Shown: positions 6,857 through 15,044 of the stretch, piece after piece
Layout of the letters: each line of letters starts with the position of its first letter
Position numbering within the stretch: the stretch's first letter is position 1
Assembly (NCBI GenBank): GCA_900770075.1
Contig: CAAGIZ010000146.1
Span: forward strand, 1-21,860
Source: Spirochaetia bacterium
Lineage (GTDB): Bacteria; Spirochaetota; Spirochaetia; Treponematales; Treponemataceae
DNA length: 21,860 nucleotides
Direction of reading: 5' to 3'
Notes under the pieces: model-generated
Databases searched by the model: none
The model's input: only the letters and a program-made list of their open reading frames with translations
What the model was told of the DNA's origin: nothing
Made by a program: the position numbers and the translations under genes

Positions 6857-7459
6857 TCAGCTGAAGAACGGCTGAAGGATTTCCCGCAATTCAGGATCCT
6901 GGCTGTAGTAGTGTTTTTCTAGTTCCTCAGGCTTTAAACCTACAAGTTCGTGACTCATGTAGTGAATCCACCGGTCTTCTTCTTCGCTTGCTATGTCAAA
7001 TTTCCGGCACCAGTAGTCCGGCTTTATGGGAAGGGTTTCCTTACAGGTAAAATTTTTAAAATCGTGAACGACAACCTTTATGTCGCTGCGGGGAATGCCT
7101 TTTTCCAGCAGAAATTCAACCAGAAAGTTAAGGGTACGGCCTGTGTCGTAGATATCGTCCACCAGAAGGATTTTGTCCCCCGGCCTCAGGTATTCCGGCG
7201 AATAAGTCCAGCCGTCCACCCGAACGCAGTCGTGAGCCTTTATGTCGGTGTAGGAGCGGGCAACAACTGCCGCATAGAGGACAGGCTTTTTGCCTTTAAG
7301 GGCAAGTTTAAAATATTCGCTTATAACGTTGGACATATAGGCACCGCCCCGGAGGGAAGAATATATGATGTCTGGAACAAAACCGTCCTGAAGGATTTTG
7401 TGTCCCAATTTTATAGCATCGTTTCTTACTTTATCGTAGGGTAAAAATTCCTTTATCAT
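6857..7459 (-). CDS. Purine phosphoribosyltransferase-family protein (hypoxanthine/xanthine type likely)
   Basis: This is a type I phosphoribosyltransferase of 200 residues. The PRPP-binding loop ILLVDDIYDTGRTL is at 97-110 with the acidic pair D101-D102, and SSLRGGAYMS (34-43) is the early PPi-binding loop. The late segment PDYWCRKFDI...DRWIHYMSHE resembles the hood and base-recognition end of Gpt/Hpt-like purine salvage enzymes, where an aromatic residue stacks on the base. The likely role is salvage of hypoxanthine, xanthine or guanine; the exact base cannot be read from sequence. The ATG at 7459 has AAGGTGG 5-6 nt upstream. A GTG nine bases earlier (7468) also opens the frame but lies inside that ribosome binding site. 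It leads a minus-strand cluster with the secreted protein and rnhB, and diverges from the radical SAM gene. Confidence 0.85.
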   Translation of the reverse strand: MIKEFLPYDKVRNDAIKLGHKILQDGFVPDIIYSSLRGGAYMSNVISEYFKLALKGKKPVLYAAVVARSYTDIKAHDCVRVDGWTYSPEYLRPGDKILLVDDIYDTGRTLNFLVEFLLEKGIPRSDIKVVVHDFKNFTCKETLPIKPDYWCRKFDIASEEEDRWIHYMSHELVGLKPEELEKHYYSQDPELREILQPFFS

Positions 7460-7507
7460 AAAAACCACCTTTTCGGCTCAATTTTTGCCATTCAGCACCT
7501 TCCCATC

Positions 7508-7536
7508 ATTTTAGCGTTAAAAATCAAATTTGGGAA
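7508..7536 (-). promoter_or_regulatory. Candidate promoter of the phosphoribosyltransferase gene
   Basis: Minus-strand reading: TTCCCA (7531-7536), 17 nt, TAAAAT (7508-7513). The -10 is a five-of-six match; the -35 is weak. Transcription would start near 7501 and give a leader of about 42 nt that includes the AAGGTGG ribosome binding site. Confidence 0.4.
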
Positions 7537-7574
7537 CCTCTAAAAACTTCACTTTTCAGGGGAAACAGGCGTGC

Positions 7575-7603
7575 TTGAGTTTTTCGGTGTTTTTTTTTAT
7601 TCT
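7575..7603 (+). promoter_or_regulatory. Candidate promoter of the radical SAM gene, consistent with a leaderless mRNA
   Basis: TTGAGT (7575-7580), 17 nt, TATTCT (7598-7603), then 6 nt before the ATG at 7610. The same -10, TATTCT, is used in the candidate promoters of the carboxyltransferase gene and aroC. Transcription would start at or within a base or two of the A of the ATG. This decides the start choice of the following gene. Confidence 0.45.
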
Positions 7604-7609
7604 GATTTT

Positions 7610-8512
7610 ATGTTTGTTCCAACAGAAATCATCTTTGCGGCCACAACACTCTGCAACCTGCACTGCCCCCACTGTTTTGTAAGGCGCACTGAACAAAAGT
7701 TAAACCCTCAGGCTGCCCTAAATTTTCTGGCCTCCTGCCAAAGTTCAAAAAACTGTCAGATTGACAAGGTTGGCTTTTCCGGGGGAGAACCATTTCTTGC
7801 CCAGAATTTTCTGTTTACAGTTATACCCTTTGCCCGAAAAAAAGACTTTATGTTCGACCAGATTATGACCAACGGCATTTGGTGGAAGGACGAATACGAG
7901 TTAAGGACAGTCTTGCAGATAACGCAGGATCTAGGCTACGACGGAAAAATCGGCCTCAGCTACGACAACTTCCACGGTCAAGAATACGAAAAAATCCGCA
8001 GGTTCTGCACCGTGGCAAACGAGATTTTTGGGGAAGAATGTCTTTCCGTTCAGGCAGTGGCAGACCCGCTTTTAAACGACGAAGACACAAAAAAACTTGA
8101 AGGCGAACTCAACGCCCTGTGGGAAGATTTTTCAGCAGAAATTTTCATTTTGCCGCAAACCTTTACAGGAACGGACGAGCGGGGCTGGCAGAGCAGAAAG
8201 TGGTTCAAGGAAGACTATTGCGAAGGACCGGGGCAGATTCTCTTTGTACACCCGGACGGAAACATTGCACCCTGCTGCGGCTTTGCAAACGAAAATCCGG
8301 CCCTGTTCATAGGAAACATTTCCGACACCTTTGATGAGGTGATGGAAAAAGCCGGAAAAAACCAGATGATAAAAAACTGCTACGAAAAAGGCCTGTTAAA
8401 ATGCGCAAAGGAAGCAGAGCCGGCACTTGTTTTTCCGGGAAAAGGAAGGACTGACGACATCTGCACCTTCTGCGACTGGCTGTGCAAAAACGGACAAAAC
8501 AGTTTGAACTGA
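7610..8512 (+). CDS. Radical SAM enzyme with SPASM-like C-terminal cysteines, substrate unknown
   Basis: A 300-residue radical SAM protein. The [4Fe-4S]-binding CxxxCxxC is C15, C19, C22 (CNLHCPHC) and the SAM-contacting GGE is at 58-60 (FSGGEPF). Eight further cysteines lie in the C-terminal third: C204, C222, C223 (HPDGNIAPCCGF), C257, C265, C285, C288, C292. The PDGNIxPCC block and the closing CTFCDWLC are typical of SPASM/Twitch domains that hold auxiliary Fe-S clusters in peptide- or protein-modifying enzymes. I see no precursor peptide, sulfatase or transporter beside it. Start choice: the ATG at 7610 lacks a Shine-Dalgarno but has a well-spaced promoter ending 6 nt upstream, and the fold's first strand begins there. 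A GTG at 7571 with AGGGG upstream would add 13 residues (MLEFFGVFFYSDF) and cannot be excluded. Confidence 0.85.
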   Translation: MFVPTEIIFAATTLCNLHCPHCFVRRTEQKLNPQAALNFLASCQSSKNCQIDKVGFSGGEPFLAQNFLFTVIPFARKKDFMFDQIMTNGIWWKDEYELRTVLQITQDLGYDGKIGLSYDNFHGQEYEKIRRFCTVANEIFGEECLSVQAVADPLLNDEDTKKLEGELNALWEDFSAEIFILPQTFTGTDERGWQSRKWFKEDYCEGPGQILFVHPDGNIAPCCGFANENPALFIGNISDTFDEVMEKAGKNQMIKNCYEKGLLKCAKEAEPALVFPGKGRTDDICTFCDWLCKNGQNSLN

Positions 8513-8564
8513 CTCCCCTCCCAGGACTGCCCCGGACAGCCCCACAATGCCATACGCAAAGTTC

Positions 8565-11090
8565 TTAACGCTGCAGGCTGGTGTCAAAAAGAACCTTTCT
8601 TCCAGCCTTTATCTTTACGTTCTTTCCGTCAAAGATAAATTTTCCCTTTTTCTTTTCAAGTTTCCGTATTCCAAAATACCGGTTCAGAATTTTTTCGTTT
8701 TTGGCAGTTATGGAAAATTTTGCACCACATTCAAATTCCTTTTCACCTTTTTTAAGGGCTTCTGCCGCCTCTTTTTCAAAATCTTCCAGTTCAACGATTA
8801 TGTACTGGTCTGTTTCCCCATTCTCGTTCCGAGTGTAAAACACAAACCCCGGATAAAGCGGAAGCTGACTTAGCCGGAGGAGCACCGCAGATTTTTCGTT
8901 CTGGACAGAAAGCCCAGAATAAGACTTTTCAACCTTCATACTGTCAAAATACTGAGTGTAGGAATCCCTGTACTGTTCAGGGTGGCTGGCAGACTCTTTT
9001 TTTTCCAATTCCTCAAGAATATCAGAGTACTTTTCCACCCTCTGCTGGACAAGTTTTATTACGTGAGGATAGACCACGCTCATATATTCGTAGCTGGAAC
9101 TGTAGTTTTCGGCATTTGCCGTGAACAAATCTCCCGAATACATCGAAACAGTCTTAATCTTAGGAAAATCAATCTGGTTCAAAAACGTAACGGACAAGAC
9201 CAGATCCGCCAGGTTCCATTCCCACCGGGACACATTGGTGTTGTGCTTGTAGCCGTTGTAGACTTTCATCTGTCCGGTCAAAAGTTTTTCGTACTGAAGG
9301 TTTGCCTGAAGGACTCTTTCCAGAGACTGAACATCGGAAGAAAAATACCTGTCCTTTTCAAAAAGTAATTCCGGCTTATTGAAGGCTTTTACCATGGGGT
9401 CTTCATACTTGTACATGCCCTTTAAAACCATCGGATTTTCGGAATTTCCGCTTTTGTCCATAAAGACAGAAAAATTTCCGCCGTTTCCAAAAAATCCCTT
9501 TTCGTTTTCCCAGTCCAGTTCCAGATAGTTTGCCGTGGCAGAACTTTTTATGCAAAAAGTCTTTCTGTCAAGACCGTCAAACATTTTTTTTAAGAGGGCG
9601 GTAAACTCCTCGTGAATGCAGTTCAAATCTTCCTGGGGACATTCAGGGGTTACAAAAAAGTTTTTGGGACTTCCGTCCTTGCCGGGGTTAAAGCGTTCCA
9701 TGTAAGTCCACATCTCAACATCGTAAAACTTCAGGGTCTTCGACTCCTGCCAGCCGTCCTTTTCCATTGTGAATTTCAGATTGAATTTGCCTTCGTTGGC
9801 AAGGGTAAAGTCTTCCACAGAAACAGTTACCCCTTCCACCGGCTTTCCGTCTTCAAAAACGCTTCCCCTAAAGGAATATTCCAGCGGCTCTCCCCACTCT
9901 TCACCGCCAGAAAGAAAATCGTCTTCCTTCAAAAAAAGAAGGCAGTTTATAAATTTCCATTCCTGCTCAAAAATCTGCTTTGAATAAAATCCTGTCCTTC
10001 CCTCGCTGTCAAGACCGGCAACCCTCAGTTCCCTGGCCGCGTTTCCCTGTCCGTTCTGATGAATCGATATGAATTTTGAAAGGCGGGCTTTTCCTTCAAG
10101 GGGAATATCCGGCTGTCTGAACCAGTCCTCCGCCGGAAGCCCCCAGTTTTCGTAGTTGGAGCGGTATTCGCTGCCGCTGTACTTTGACTCAAAAGGTTCA
10201 TAGGTGTACTTAAAAAACATCGGGTCGCAGCCCATCGTGTCAAAATCTATAAGCCTTGTGTACATAGTGCCCCTGTCGCCTATTATGAAATTCGTCGAGG
10301 CAGAATTGCTCAAATTCACCGCAATAAAACGGCCGTTTTCCGGGGTTAAAAAAGACTTTGAAAGGTCAGCCGGCAGCCCAGAATCAGTAAACCGTATTTC
10401 GTTCCCCTTTTCCGTCAGAAAATATATGGTTTCCAGCCCCATGGTTCCGTAATGATGCTGGTTTTTAAAAATGTCTTCGTGCCACAAAACATCCTTGCGT
10501 CTGGCACCCATAGCCCAGGCCCGGTTGTTTTTTGCGAGAACCCCCTGCTTAAAGACAACGCTCTCCGGCCAGCCGAAAAGGTAAATCCAGGTAAAAGGCT
10601 TTACATAGAACGGACTTGCAGCATTCTTTCGGACTTCTTTTTCCGTGTAGGTTCTGTAAAGCCGCCCCTGTTCGTCAAAGACAAAGACACAGTTGGAATC
10701 TCCAAAAATTTCCGTAACGGAAAGCGCCCCCTCAGGCAAACCGGTATCGCAGTAGAGTTTCCAGAGAGTCTCGTCCTTAGGCTTGTAGAGCAGTTTTCCG
10801 CTGCGAATCATAAACTCGTAGTCTTTTGTAAAAGTCTGGGTTCTGGTCTTTATAAAAATATGGTCAGGATAGGTTCCGTTGATGTTCTGTTCAAAAGAAA
10901 CATCGGTTAAAAAAAGAGAATCCGGCGCATTTACGGCATTTTCCACCCTTTTGTAAAGCTGGCCGTCTTCCGAAGCCGAAGCGTATGCAGAGTGAGCCGA
11001 CTGACAGGCAGAAAAAGAAGCCAGAACAAAAAGTCCCGGCATCAACAAAGAAAAAGCAAAAAATACTGACTTTTTGGAATTTTTTTTCAT
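8565..11090 (-). CDS. Large uncharacterised lipoprotein (841 residues)
   Basis: No family was recognised. From the ATG at 11090 the protein starts with KKNSKK, a hydrophobic stretch, and FSAC with the cysteine at residue 29, fitting the relaxed spirochaetal lipobox, so it is probably lipid-anchored and exported. The next ~250 residues contain blocks such as SGKLLYKPKDETLWKLY and DEQGRLYRTYTE that could be beta-propeller blades. The middle has a segment of extracellular beta type (YSFRGSVFEDGKPVEGVTVS), and the C-terminal 200 residues are charged and partly helical. The frame opens further up at 11177, but that start lies in repeat B1 and would hide the signal peptide. There is no clear ribosome binding site; TAAACT (11099-11104) sits 8 nt before the ATG, so the mRNA may be leaderless. 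It lies 204 nt downstream of the ABC exporter pair and converges on the radical SAM gene. Confidence 0.75.
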   Translation of the reverse strand: MKKNSKKSVFFAFSLLMPGLFVLASFSACQSAHSAYASASEDGQLYKRVENAVNAPDSLFLTDVSFEQNINGTYPDHIFIKTRTQTFTKDYEFMIRSGKLLYKPKDETLWKLYCDTGLPEGALSVTEIFGDSNCVFVFDEQGRLYRTYTEKEVRKNAASPFYVKPFTWIYLFGWPESVVFKQGVLAKNNRAWAMGARRKDVLWHEDIFKNQHHYGTMGLETIYFLTEKGNEIRFTDSGLPADLSKSFLTPENGRFIAVNLSNSASTNFIIGDRGTMYTRLIDFDTMGCDPMFFKYTYEPFESKYSGSEYRSNYENWGLPAEDWFRQPDIPLEGKARLSKFISIHQNGQGNAARELRVAGLDSEGRTGFYSKQIFEQEWKFINCLLFLKEDDFLSGGEEWGEPLEYSFRGSVFEDGKPVEGVTVSVEDFTLANEGKFNLKFTMEKDGWQESKTLKFYDVEMWTYMERFNPGKDGSPKNFFVTPECPQEDLNCIHEEFTALLKKMFDGLDRKTFCIKSSATANYLELDWENEKGFFGNGGNFSVFMDKSGNSENPMVLKGMYKYEDPMVKAFNKPELLFEKDRYFSSDVQSLERVLQANLQYEKLLTGQMKVYNGYKHNTNVSRWEWNLADLVLSVTFLNQIDFPKIKTVSMYSGDLFTANAENYSSSYEYMSVVYPHVIKLVQQRVEKYSDILEELEKKESASHPEQYRDSYTQYFDSMKVEKSYSGLSVQNEKSAVLLRLSQLPLYPGFVFYTRNENGETDQYIIVELEDFEKEAAEALKKGEKEFECGAKFSITAKNEKILNRYFGIRKLEKKKGKFIFDGKNVKIKAGRKVLFDTSLQR

Positions 11091-11164
11091 AGAAAACGAG
11101 TTTACCACAAAAAAAAATTTCAAAAAAGCCTGAAATCTCCTTGCCGAAAGCCATGTTTTTTTTA

Positions 11165-11289
11165 TTTTGGAGCGCATCCACCGTCAAGCCGGCTTTCCGC
11201 CCTTCGCCGTCTTCCGCGGCTCATCCTGAGGAAGCAGGCAAAAGCCCGCTTCCTCAGGACCGGTTCCGGGGGCTCCAATCCGGGCTGCA
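11165..11289 (+). repeat. Family B repeat, copy B1, with a long internal hairpin
   Basis: It opens with TTTTGGAGCGCATCC, continues with GCCGGCTTTCCGCCC and TTCGCCGTCTTCCGCGGCTCAT (a block shared almost base for base with B2), and ends with GGGGCTCCAATCCGGGCTGC. TTGGAGC at the start and GCTCCAA near the end are inverted repeats. Between GCTCAT and the end block lies a hairpin: CCTGAGGAAGC (11225-11235) pairs with GCTTCCTCAGG (11248-11258), with a further GGC-AAAA-GCC at the tip. It ends 4 nt before the stop codon of the 633-residue ABC gene and separates it from the lipoprotein gene. Confidence 0.75.
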
Positions 11290-11293
11290 CCCC

Positions 11294-13195
11294 CTAGTTC
11301 AGTTCAAAAGCACCGGTGTAAAGCTGATAATACCGTCCTTTTTCTTCCATGAGCTGCTCGTGGGTGCCCTGTTCGATTACACAGCCCTTTTCAAGAACAA
11401 GGATGCAGTCAGCATTGCGCACTGTGGAAAGCCTGTGGGCTATTACAAAGACAGTACGTCCCTTCATCAGCCTGTCCATTCCCTTTTCAATAAGGGCTTC
11501 CGTTCGTGTGTCGATGGAACTGGTAGCCTCGTCAAGGATTAAAACCGGCGGATTGGCAACGGCAGCCCTTGCAATGGCAATAAGCTGTCTCTGACCGTGG
11601 CTCAAATTTGAACCGTCGCCCTTTATCACCGTATCAAAGCCCTGAGGCAGGTGCTTTATAAACGAATCAGCATTTGCCAGCCTTGCTGCCTCCTCCACCT
11701 GAACATTGCTGGCCTCCAGCTTGCCGTAACGGATGTTTTCCCGGACTGTCCCCGTAAAAAGATGGGTGTCCTGCAGAACCACTGCTATGGAACGCCTTAA
11801 ATCCGGCTTTTTTATGTCTTTAAGAGGGATTCCGTCATAAGTTATTACCCCGCACCCTTCTTCCAGATCGTAAAATCTTGTCAAAAGATTGGCAATGGTC
11901 GTTTTTCCGGAACCTGTGGAACCCACCAGTGCAATTTTCTGCCCCGGCAAGGCATGCAGGCATATTCCGTCAAGAACTTTTTTCCGCCCGTCGTAAGAAA
12001 AATCCACGTCCTTAAAGACAACTTCTCCCCGAAGCTGTTTCAGGCGGTTCAGTTCAGAACACAGCCAGGCCCAGGTTCCCGTGGAAGCAAAACTCTGAAC
12101 CAGCCTTACTTCTTCCGTACCCTCAGCAGCTACCTTTACTTCACAGGCATTTACAAGGGAAACATCTCCTGTCTCAGGGTCAGGCTCTTCGTCAATTGCC
12201 GCAAAAATCCGCTCTGCACCGGCAAGTGCGTTCAAAATTGAATTGAACTGCTGGCTCAGCTGCCCCAAGGGCCGGGAAAACTCCCTTGTCGATTGCAGAA
12301 AACTGGCAATAGTACCCAGATCCATGCAGCCTTTTATTACAAATACGGCACCAAAAATCGAAATAAGGGCATACTGAAAGTGGGAAAGGTTGTTCATTAT
12401 GGGGCCCAGAATGTTGGCATAGGTTGAAGCCTGGGTTCCTGCCCGACAGAGGGCATCGTTAAGACAGTCAAAATGCTTTTGAGACTGCCCTTCTCTGGAA
12501 AAGACCTTAACCACGTTCTGGCCTTCTATCAATTCTTCTATATAACCGTTCACCCTGCTTATGCTGTCCTGCTGGGCACGGAAGGCTTTTGCACTCAGTT
12601 TTCCGATTTTTGCGCTCAACAGCATGATTAAGGAAACAGTCAGAACCATTATCAGCGTAAGCGGAAGGCTCAGGCACAGCATCATGACGAAAATTCCCCC
12701 CACCTGAAACACCCCTGTCAGAAGCTGGGGAATGCTCTGGCTGAACATATCCCGCAAGGTATCAGTATCGTTGGTATACAGCGACATCAACACTCCGTGT
12801 GTATGAGAATCGTAATACCTGAGGGAAAGGGCGGACTGCCGCTCAAAAAGTTCGCAGCGGATTTTAAACAAAGTGGAAGTTGAAATTTTAAGGAGAATTC
12901 TGTTGGCCACAAAGACAGAAAGGGAGCCTGTCAGATAAATCAACAAGAGTTTAAAAATAAGGAAGGCAAAGCCCCGCAAATCCGGGTTCTGTTTACCCAT
13001 GAGCGGAAGGATGTAGTCGTTCACCGCCGGCTTTAAGAGATAAGTTCCCAAAACCTCAGCTCCGGCACTTAATAAAATGCAGACAAAAAGGAACGGAAGC
13101 AAAATTTTAAAAGATTTCATGTAGGAAAGAAGCCGTATTATGGTCTTTCCGGTGTGGTTAGGTCTTTGTACGCCTCTCATTTTTATAGGTGGCAT
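11294..13195 (-). CDS. ABC exporter half-transporter, subunit with the canonical ATP site (633 residues)
   Basis: This is a type IV (MDR-like) ABC exporter half: a membrane domain with about six segments (residues ~30-335) followed by a nucleotide-binding domain. Walker A is GSTGSGKTT (425-433), Walker B VLILDEATS (551-559) with the catalytic glutamate E556, and the H-switch is H587 in IAHRLST. The signature is LSHGQ (531-535) instead of LSGGQ. Between the two domains is a 45-residue insert ending in TGTWAWL, seen in the larger subunit of heterodimeric exporters of the YheI/YheH, LmrC/LmrD type. The ATG at 13195 has GAGGAG about 9 nt upstream and follows the partner gene's stop by 32 nt. The two almost certainly form one heterodimer (see findings). 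The substrate (drug, lipid or peptide) cannot be read from sequence. Confidence 0.92.
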   Translation of the reverse strand: MPPIKMRGVQRPNHTGKTIIRLLSYMKSFKILLPFLFVCILLSAGAEVLGTYLLKPAVNDYILPLMGKQNPDLRGFAFLIFKLLLIYLTGSLSVFVANRILLKISTSTLFKIRCELFERQSALSLRYYDSHTHGVLMSLYTNDTDTLRDMFSQSIPQLLTGVFQVGGIFVMMLCLSLPLTLIMVLTVSLIMLLSAKIGKLSAKAFRAQQDSISRVNGYIEELIEGQNVVKVFSREGQSQKHFDCLNDALCRAGTQASTYANILGPIMNNLSHFQYALISIFGAVFVIKGCMDLGTIASFLQSTREFSRPLGQLSQQFNSILNALAGAERIFAAIDEEPDPETGDVSLVNACEVKVAAEGTEEVRLVQSFASTGTWAWLCSELNRLKQLRGEVVFKDVDFSYDGRKKVLDGICLHALPGQKIALVGSTGSGKTTIANLLTRFYDLEEGCGVITYDGIPLKDIKKPDLRRSIAVVLQDTHLFTGTVRENIRYGKLEASNVQVEEAARLANADSFIKHLPQGFDTVIKGDGSNLSHGQRQLIAIARAAVANPPVLILDEATSSIDTRTEALIEKGMDRLMKGRTVFVIAHRLSTVRNADCILVLEKGCVIEQGTHEQLMEEKGRYYQLYTGAFELN

Positions 13196-13227
13196 ATTCT
13201 CTTTCTCCTCAAGCCGTCAGCACATCC

Positions 13228-14985
13228 CTAGTTTCTGCTCATCTGGGACTCGTATACTTCCCGGTAGATTTTGTTTTCTTTTAAAAGGGTTTCGTGAGTG
13301 CCGGTTCCGCTCAGACGGCCGTCGTCAAGCACTGCGATAAAATCGGCTTCCTGCACGGAAGCAACCCTTTGGGCAATTATTATTTTTGTGGTTTCCGGAA
13401 GACATTCCTTCAAAGCCGTGCGGATTTTTAAATCCGTTGCAGTGTCCACAGCACTTGTAGAATCGTCCAGAATCAGTATGGCAGGATTTTTCAGCAGTGC
13501 CCTGGCAATGCAAAGCCGCTGTTTCTGTCCGCCGCTCAGGTTTACGCCCCCCTGCCCCAGTTTAGTATCCAGTCCGTCCGGCAGTTCGGAAACAAAGTCC
13601 CACGCCTGGGCAAGACGGCAGGCCTGTTCAATCTGCTCCCTGTCCGCATTTTCGTTTCCCCACTTCAGGTTTTCTTCGATGGTTCCGCTGAAAAGCAGGT
13701 TTTTCTGCAAAACCACGGCAACCGACTGGCGGAGAACCTTGTGACCGTATTCCCTTACGTCAATTCCCCCTACTTTTACGCAGCCTTTCGTGCAGTCATA
13801 AAGCCTTGGTATAAGGGAAACAAGGGTGGACTTTGAAGAGCCGGTTCCACCGATTATGCCCACTGTGGAGCCGGAGGAAATTTTCAGGTTTATGTCCGAC
13901 AAAACGCAGTTGTCCATTCTGTCGTCATAAGAAAAATAAACGTTTGAAAATTCCACGGAACCGTCCTTTACGCTCTCCGGGGATTTAACGGCTTTTTCCA
14001 AATTTTCCTTTTCTTCAACAGAAATTTCATCTTCCGTCCTGCAGGACAGGATTTCCATGACCCGGGCAACGGAAGGTCTTGCAAGGACAAACTGAATGAA
14101 TATCATATTGAGCATCATAAGGCTCATCAAAATCTGGGTTACATAAGTAAGGAAACTTACAAGTTCTCCGGTTTTCATATCTCCGATTATGACCATCTTG
14201 CCGCCAAACCAAAGAGTTGCGATTATGCACATATAGATGACCATCTTCATGACAGGATTAAGGAAAACGACAATTTTTTCTGCATTTACCTGGGAGTCCC
14301 TCACCTGAGCGGCGATTTTTTCAAACTTTTCATATTCAAAATCTCCCCGGACAAAAGCCTTTACCACCCGGATTCCCGTAAGGAATTCCTGAACCACGGT
14401 GTTGAGTGCGTCGTATTTTTTGAACATCTCCTGAAAACGCGGATAGGCACTGGAAGAAATCAAAATAAAAAGAAAGCCCAGAAAAGGAATGGCTATAAAA
14501 AACAGGACGGCAAGCTTAAGGTTTATGGAACAGGCAATGACCGTTCCCGTAATCATCATCAGGGGAGCACGAACCATGCTGCGGATTATGTTCAGATACA
14601 TATTCTGAAGGTTGGTAACGTCAGTAGTAAGCCGGGTGACGAGGGATCCGGTTCCAAAACGGTTGAGGGAAGAAAAAGAAAAGCCCTGAACCCGGGCGAA
14701 AAGCCTTGACCTCAGGTTTCTGGAAAAGCCGTAAGCCGCAAGGGAAGCCAGCCTGCCTCCGCAGACACCGCAAAAAAGGGAAAAAATTGCGCAGGCAACC
14801 ATCAAAAGCCCCGTAAAAACCACGTATTTTATGTTTCTGTCGGCAATTCCCCGGTCAATAATGTGTGCCATTATGAGGGGAATGAGAGTTTCCATGAGAA
14901 CTTCGCCAGTCATAACAAGAGGGGTAAGAAATGTATAAAAAAAGTACTTTTTTTCAAGACCGGACAGCAACTGCTTAACTTTCAT
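13228..14985 (-). CDS. ABC exporter half-transporter, subunit with the degenerate ATP site (585 residues)
   Basis: This is the partner half of the exporter: membrane domain about 15-310, nucleotide-binding domain about 343-585. Walker A is GGTGSSKST (379-387). The signature is canonical LSGGQ (483-487). Walker B reads ILILDDSTS (503-511), with Asp508 where the catalytic Glu should be, and the H-switch histidine is replaced by Gln539 (IIIAQRVAS). These are the hallmarks of the non-hydrolysing site subunit in heterodimeric exporters such as TM287/288 or BmrCD. The ATG at 14985 has AAGG about 5 nt upstream, and TATAAT (14995-15000, minus strand) close to it without a good -35. It is the first gene of the minus-strand cluster and diverges from the membrane protein gene at 15132. 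Confidence 0.92.
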   Translation of the reverse strand: MKVKQLLSGLEKKYFFYTFLTPLVMTGEVLMETLIPLIMAHIIDRGIADRNIKYVVFTGLLMVACAIFSLFCGVCGGRLASLAAYGFSRNLRSRLFARVQGFSFSSLNRFGTGSLVTRLTTDVTNLQNMYLNIIRSMVRAPLMMITGTVIACSINLKLAVLFFIAIPFLGFLFILISSSAYPRFQEMFKKYDALNTVVQEFLTGIRVVKAFVRGDFEYEKFEKIAAQVRDSQVNAEKIVVFLNPVMKMVIYMCIIATLWFGGKMVIIGDMKTGELVSFLTYVTQILMSLMMLNMIFIQFVLARPSVARVMEILSCRTEDEISVEEKENLEKAVKSPESVKDGSVEFSNVYFSYDDRMDNCVLSDINLKISSGSTVGIIGGTGSSKSTLVSLIPRLYDCTKGCVKVGGIDVREYGHKVLRQSVAVVLQKNLLFSGTIEENLKWGNENADREQIEQACRLAQAWDFVSELPDGLDTKLGQGGVNLSGGQKQRLCIARALLKNPAILILDDSTSAVDTATDLKIRTALKECLPETTKIIIAQRVASVQEADFIAVLDDGRLSGTGTHETLLKENKIYREVYESQMSRN

Positions 14986-15044
14986 AATGCCTTAATTATA
15001 CGGACTATCAAAATGTTATAAATGTAAAAATTTGTTTTATTTTC

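Noticed and set aside
7571..7609. GTG start for the radical SAM gene
   Set aside because: AGGGG about 9 nt upstream supports it, but the well-spaced TTGAGT/TATTCT promoter overlaps this stretch and the conserved fold starts at the ATG at 7610. Kept as an alternative in the gene entry.
11091..11177. N-terminal extension of the 841-residue lipoprotein
   Set aside because: The upstream ATG lies in repeat B1 and would place 29 residues ahead of a good lipoprotein signal peptide.
14995..15000. TATAAT as the promoter of the ABC exporter genes
   Set aside because: A perfect -10, but no good -35 at 16-18 nt, and transcription would start inside the AAGG ribosome binding site 3 nt before the ATG. 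It may still be used.
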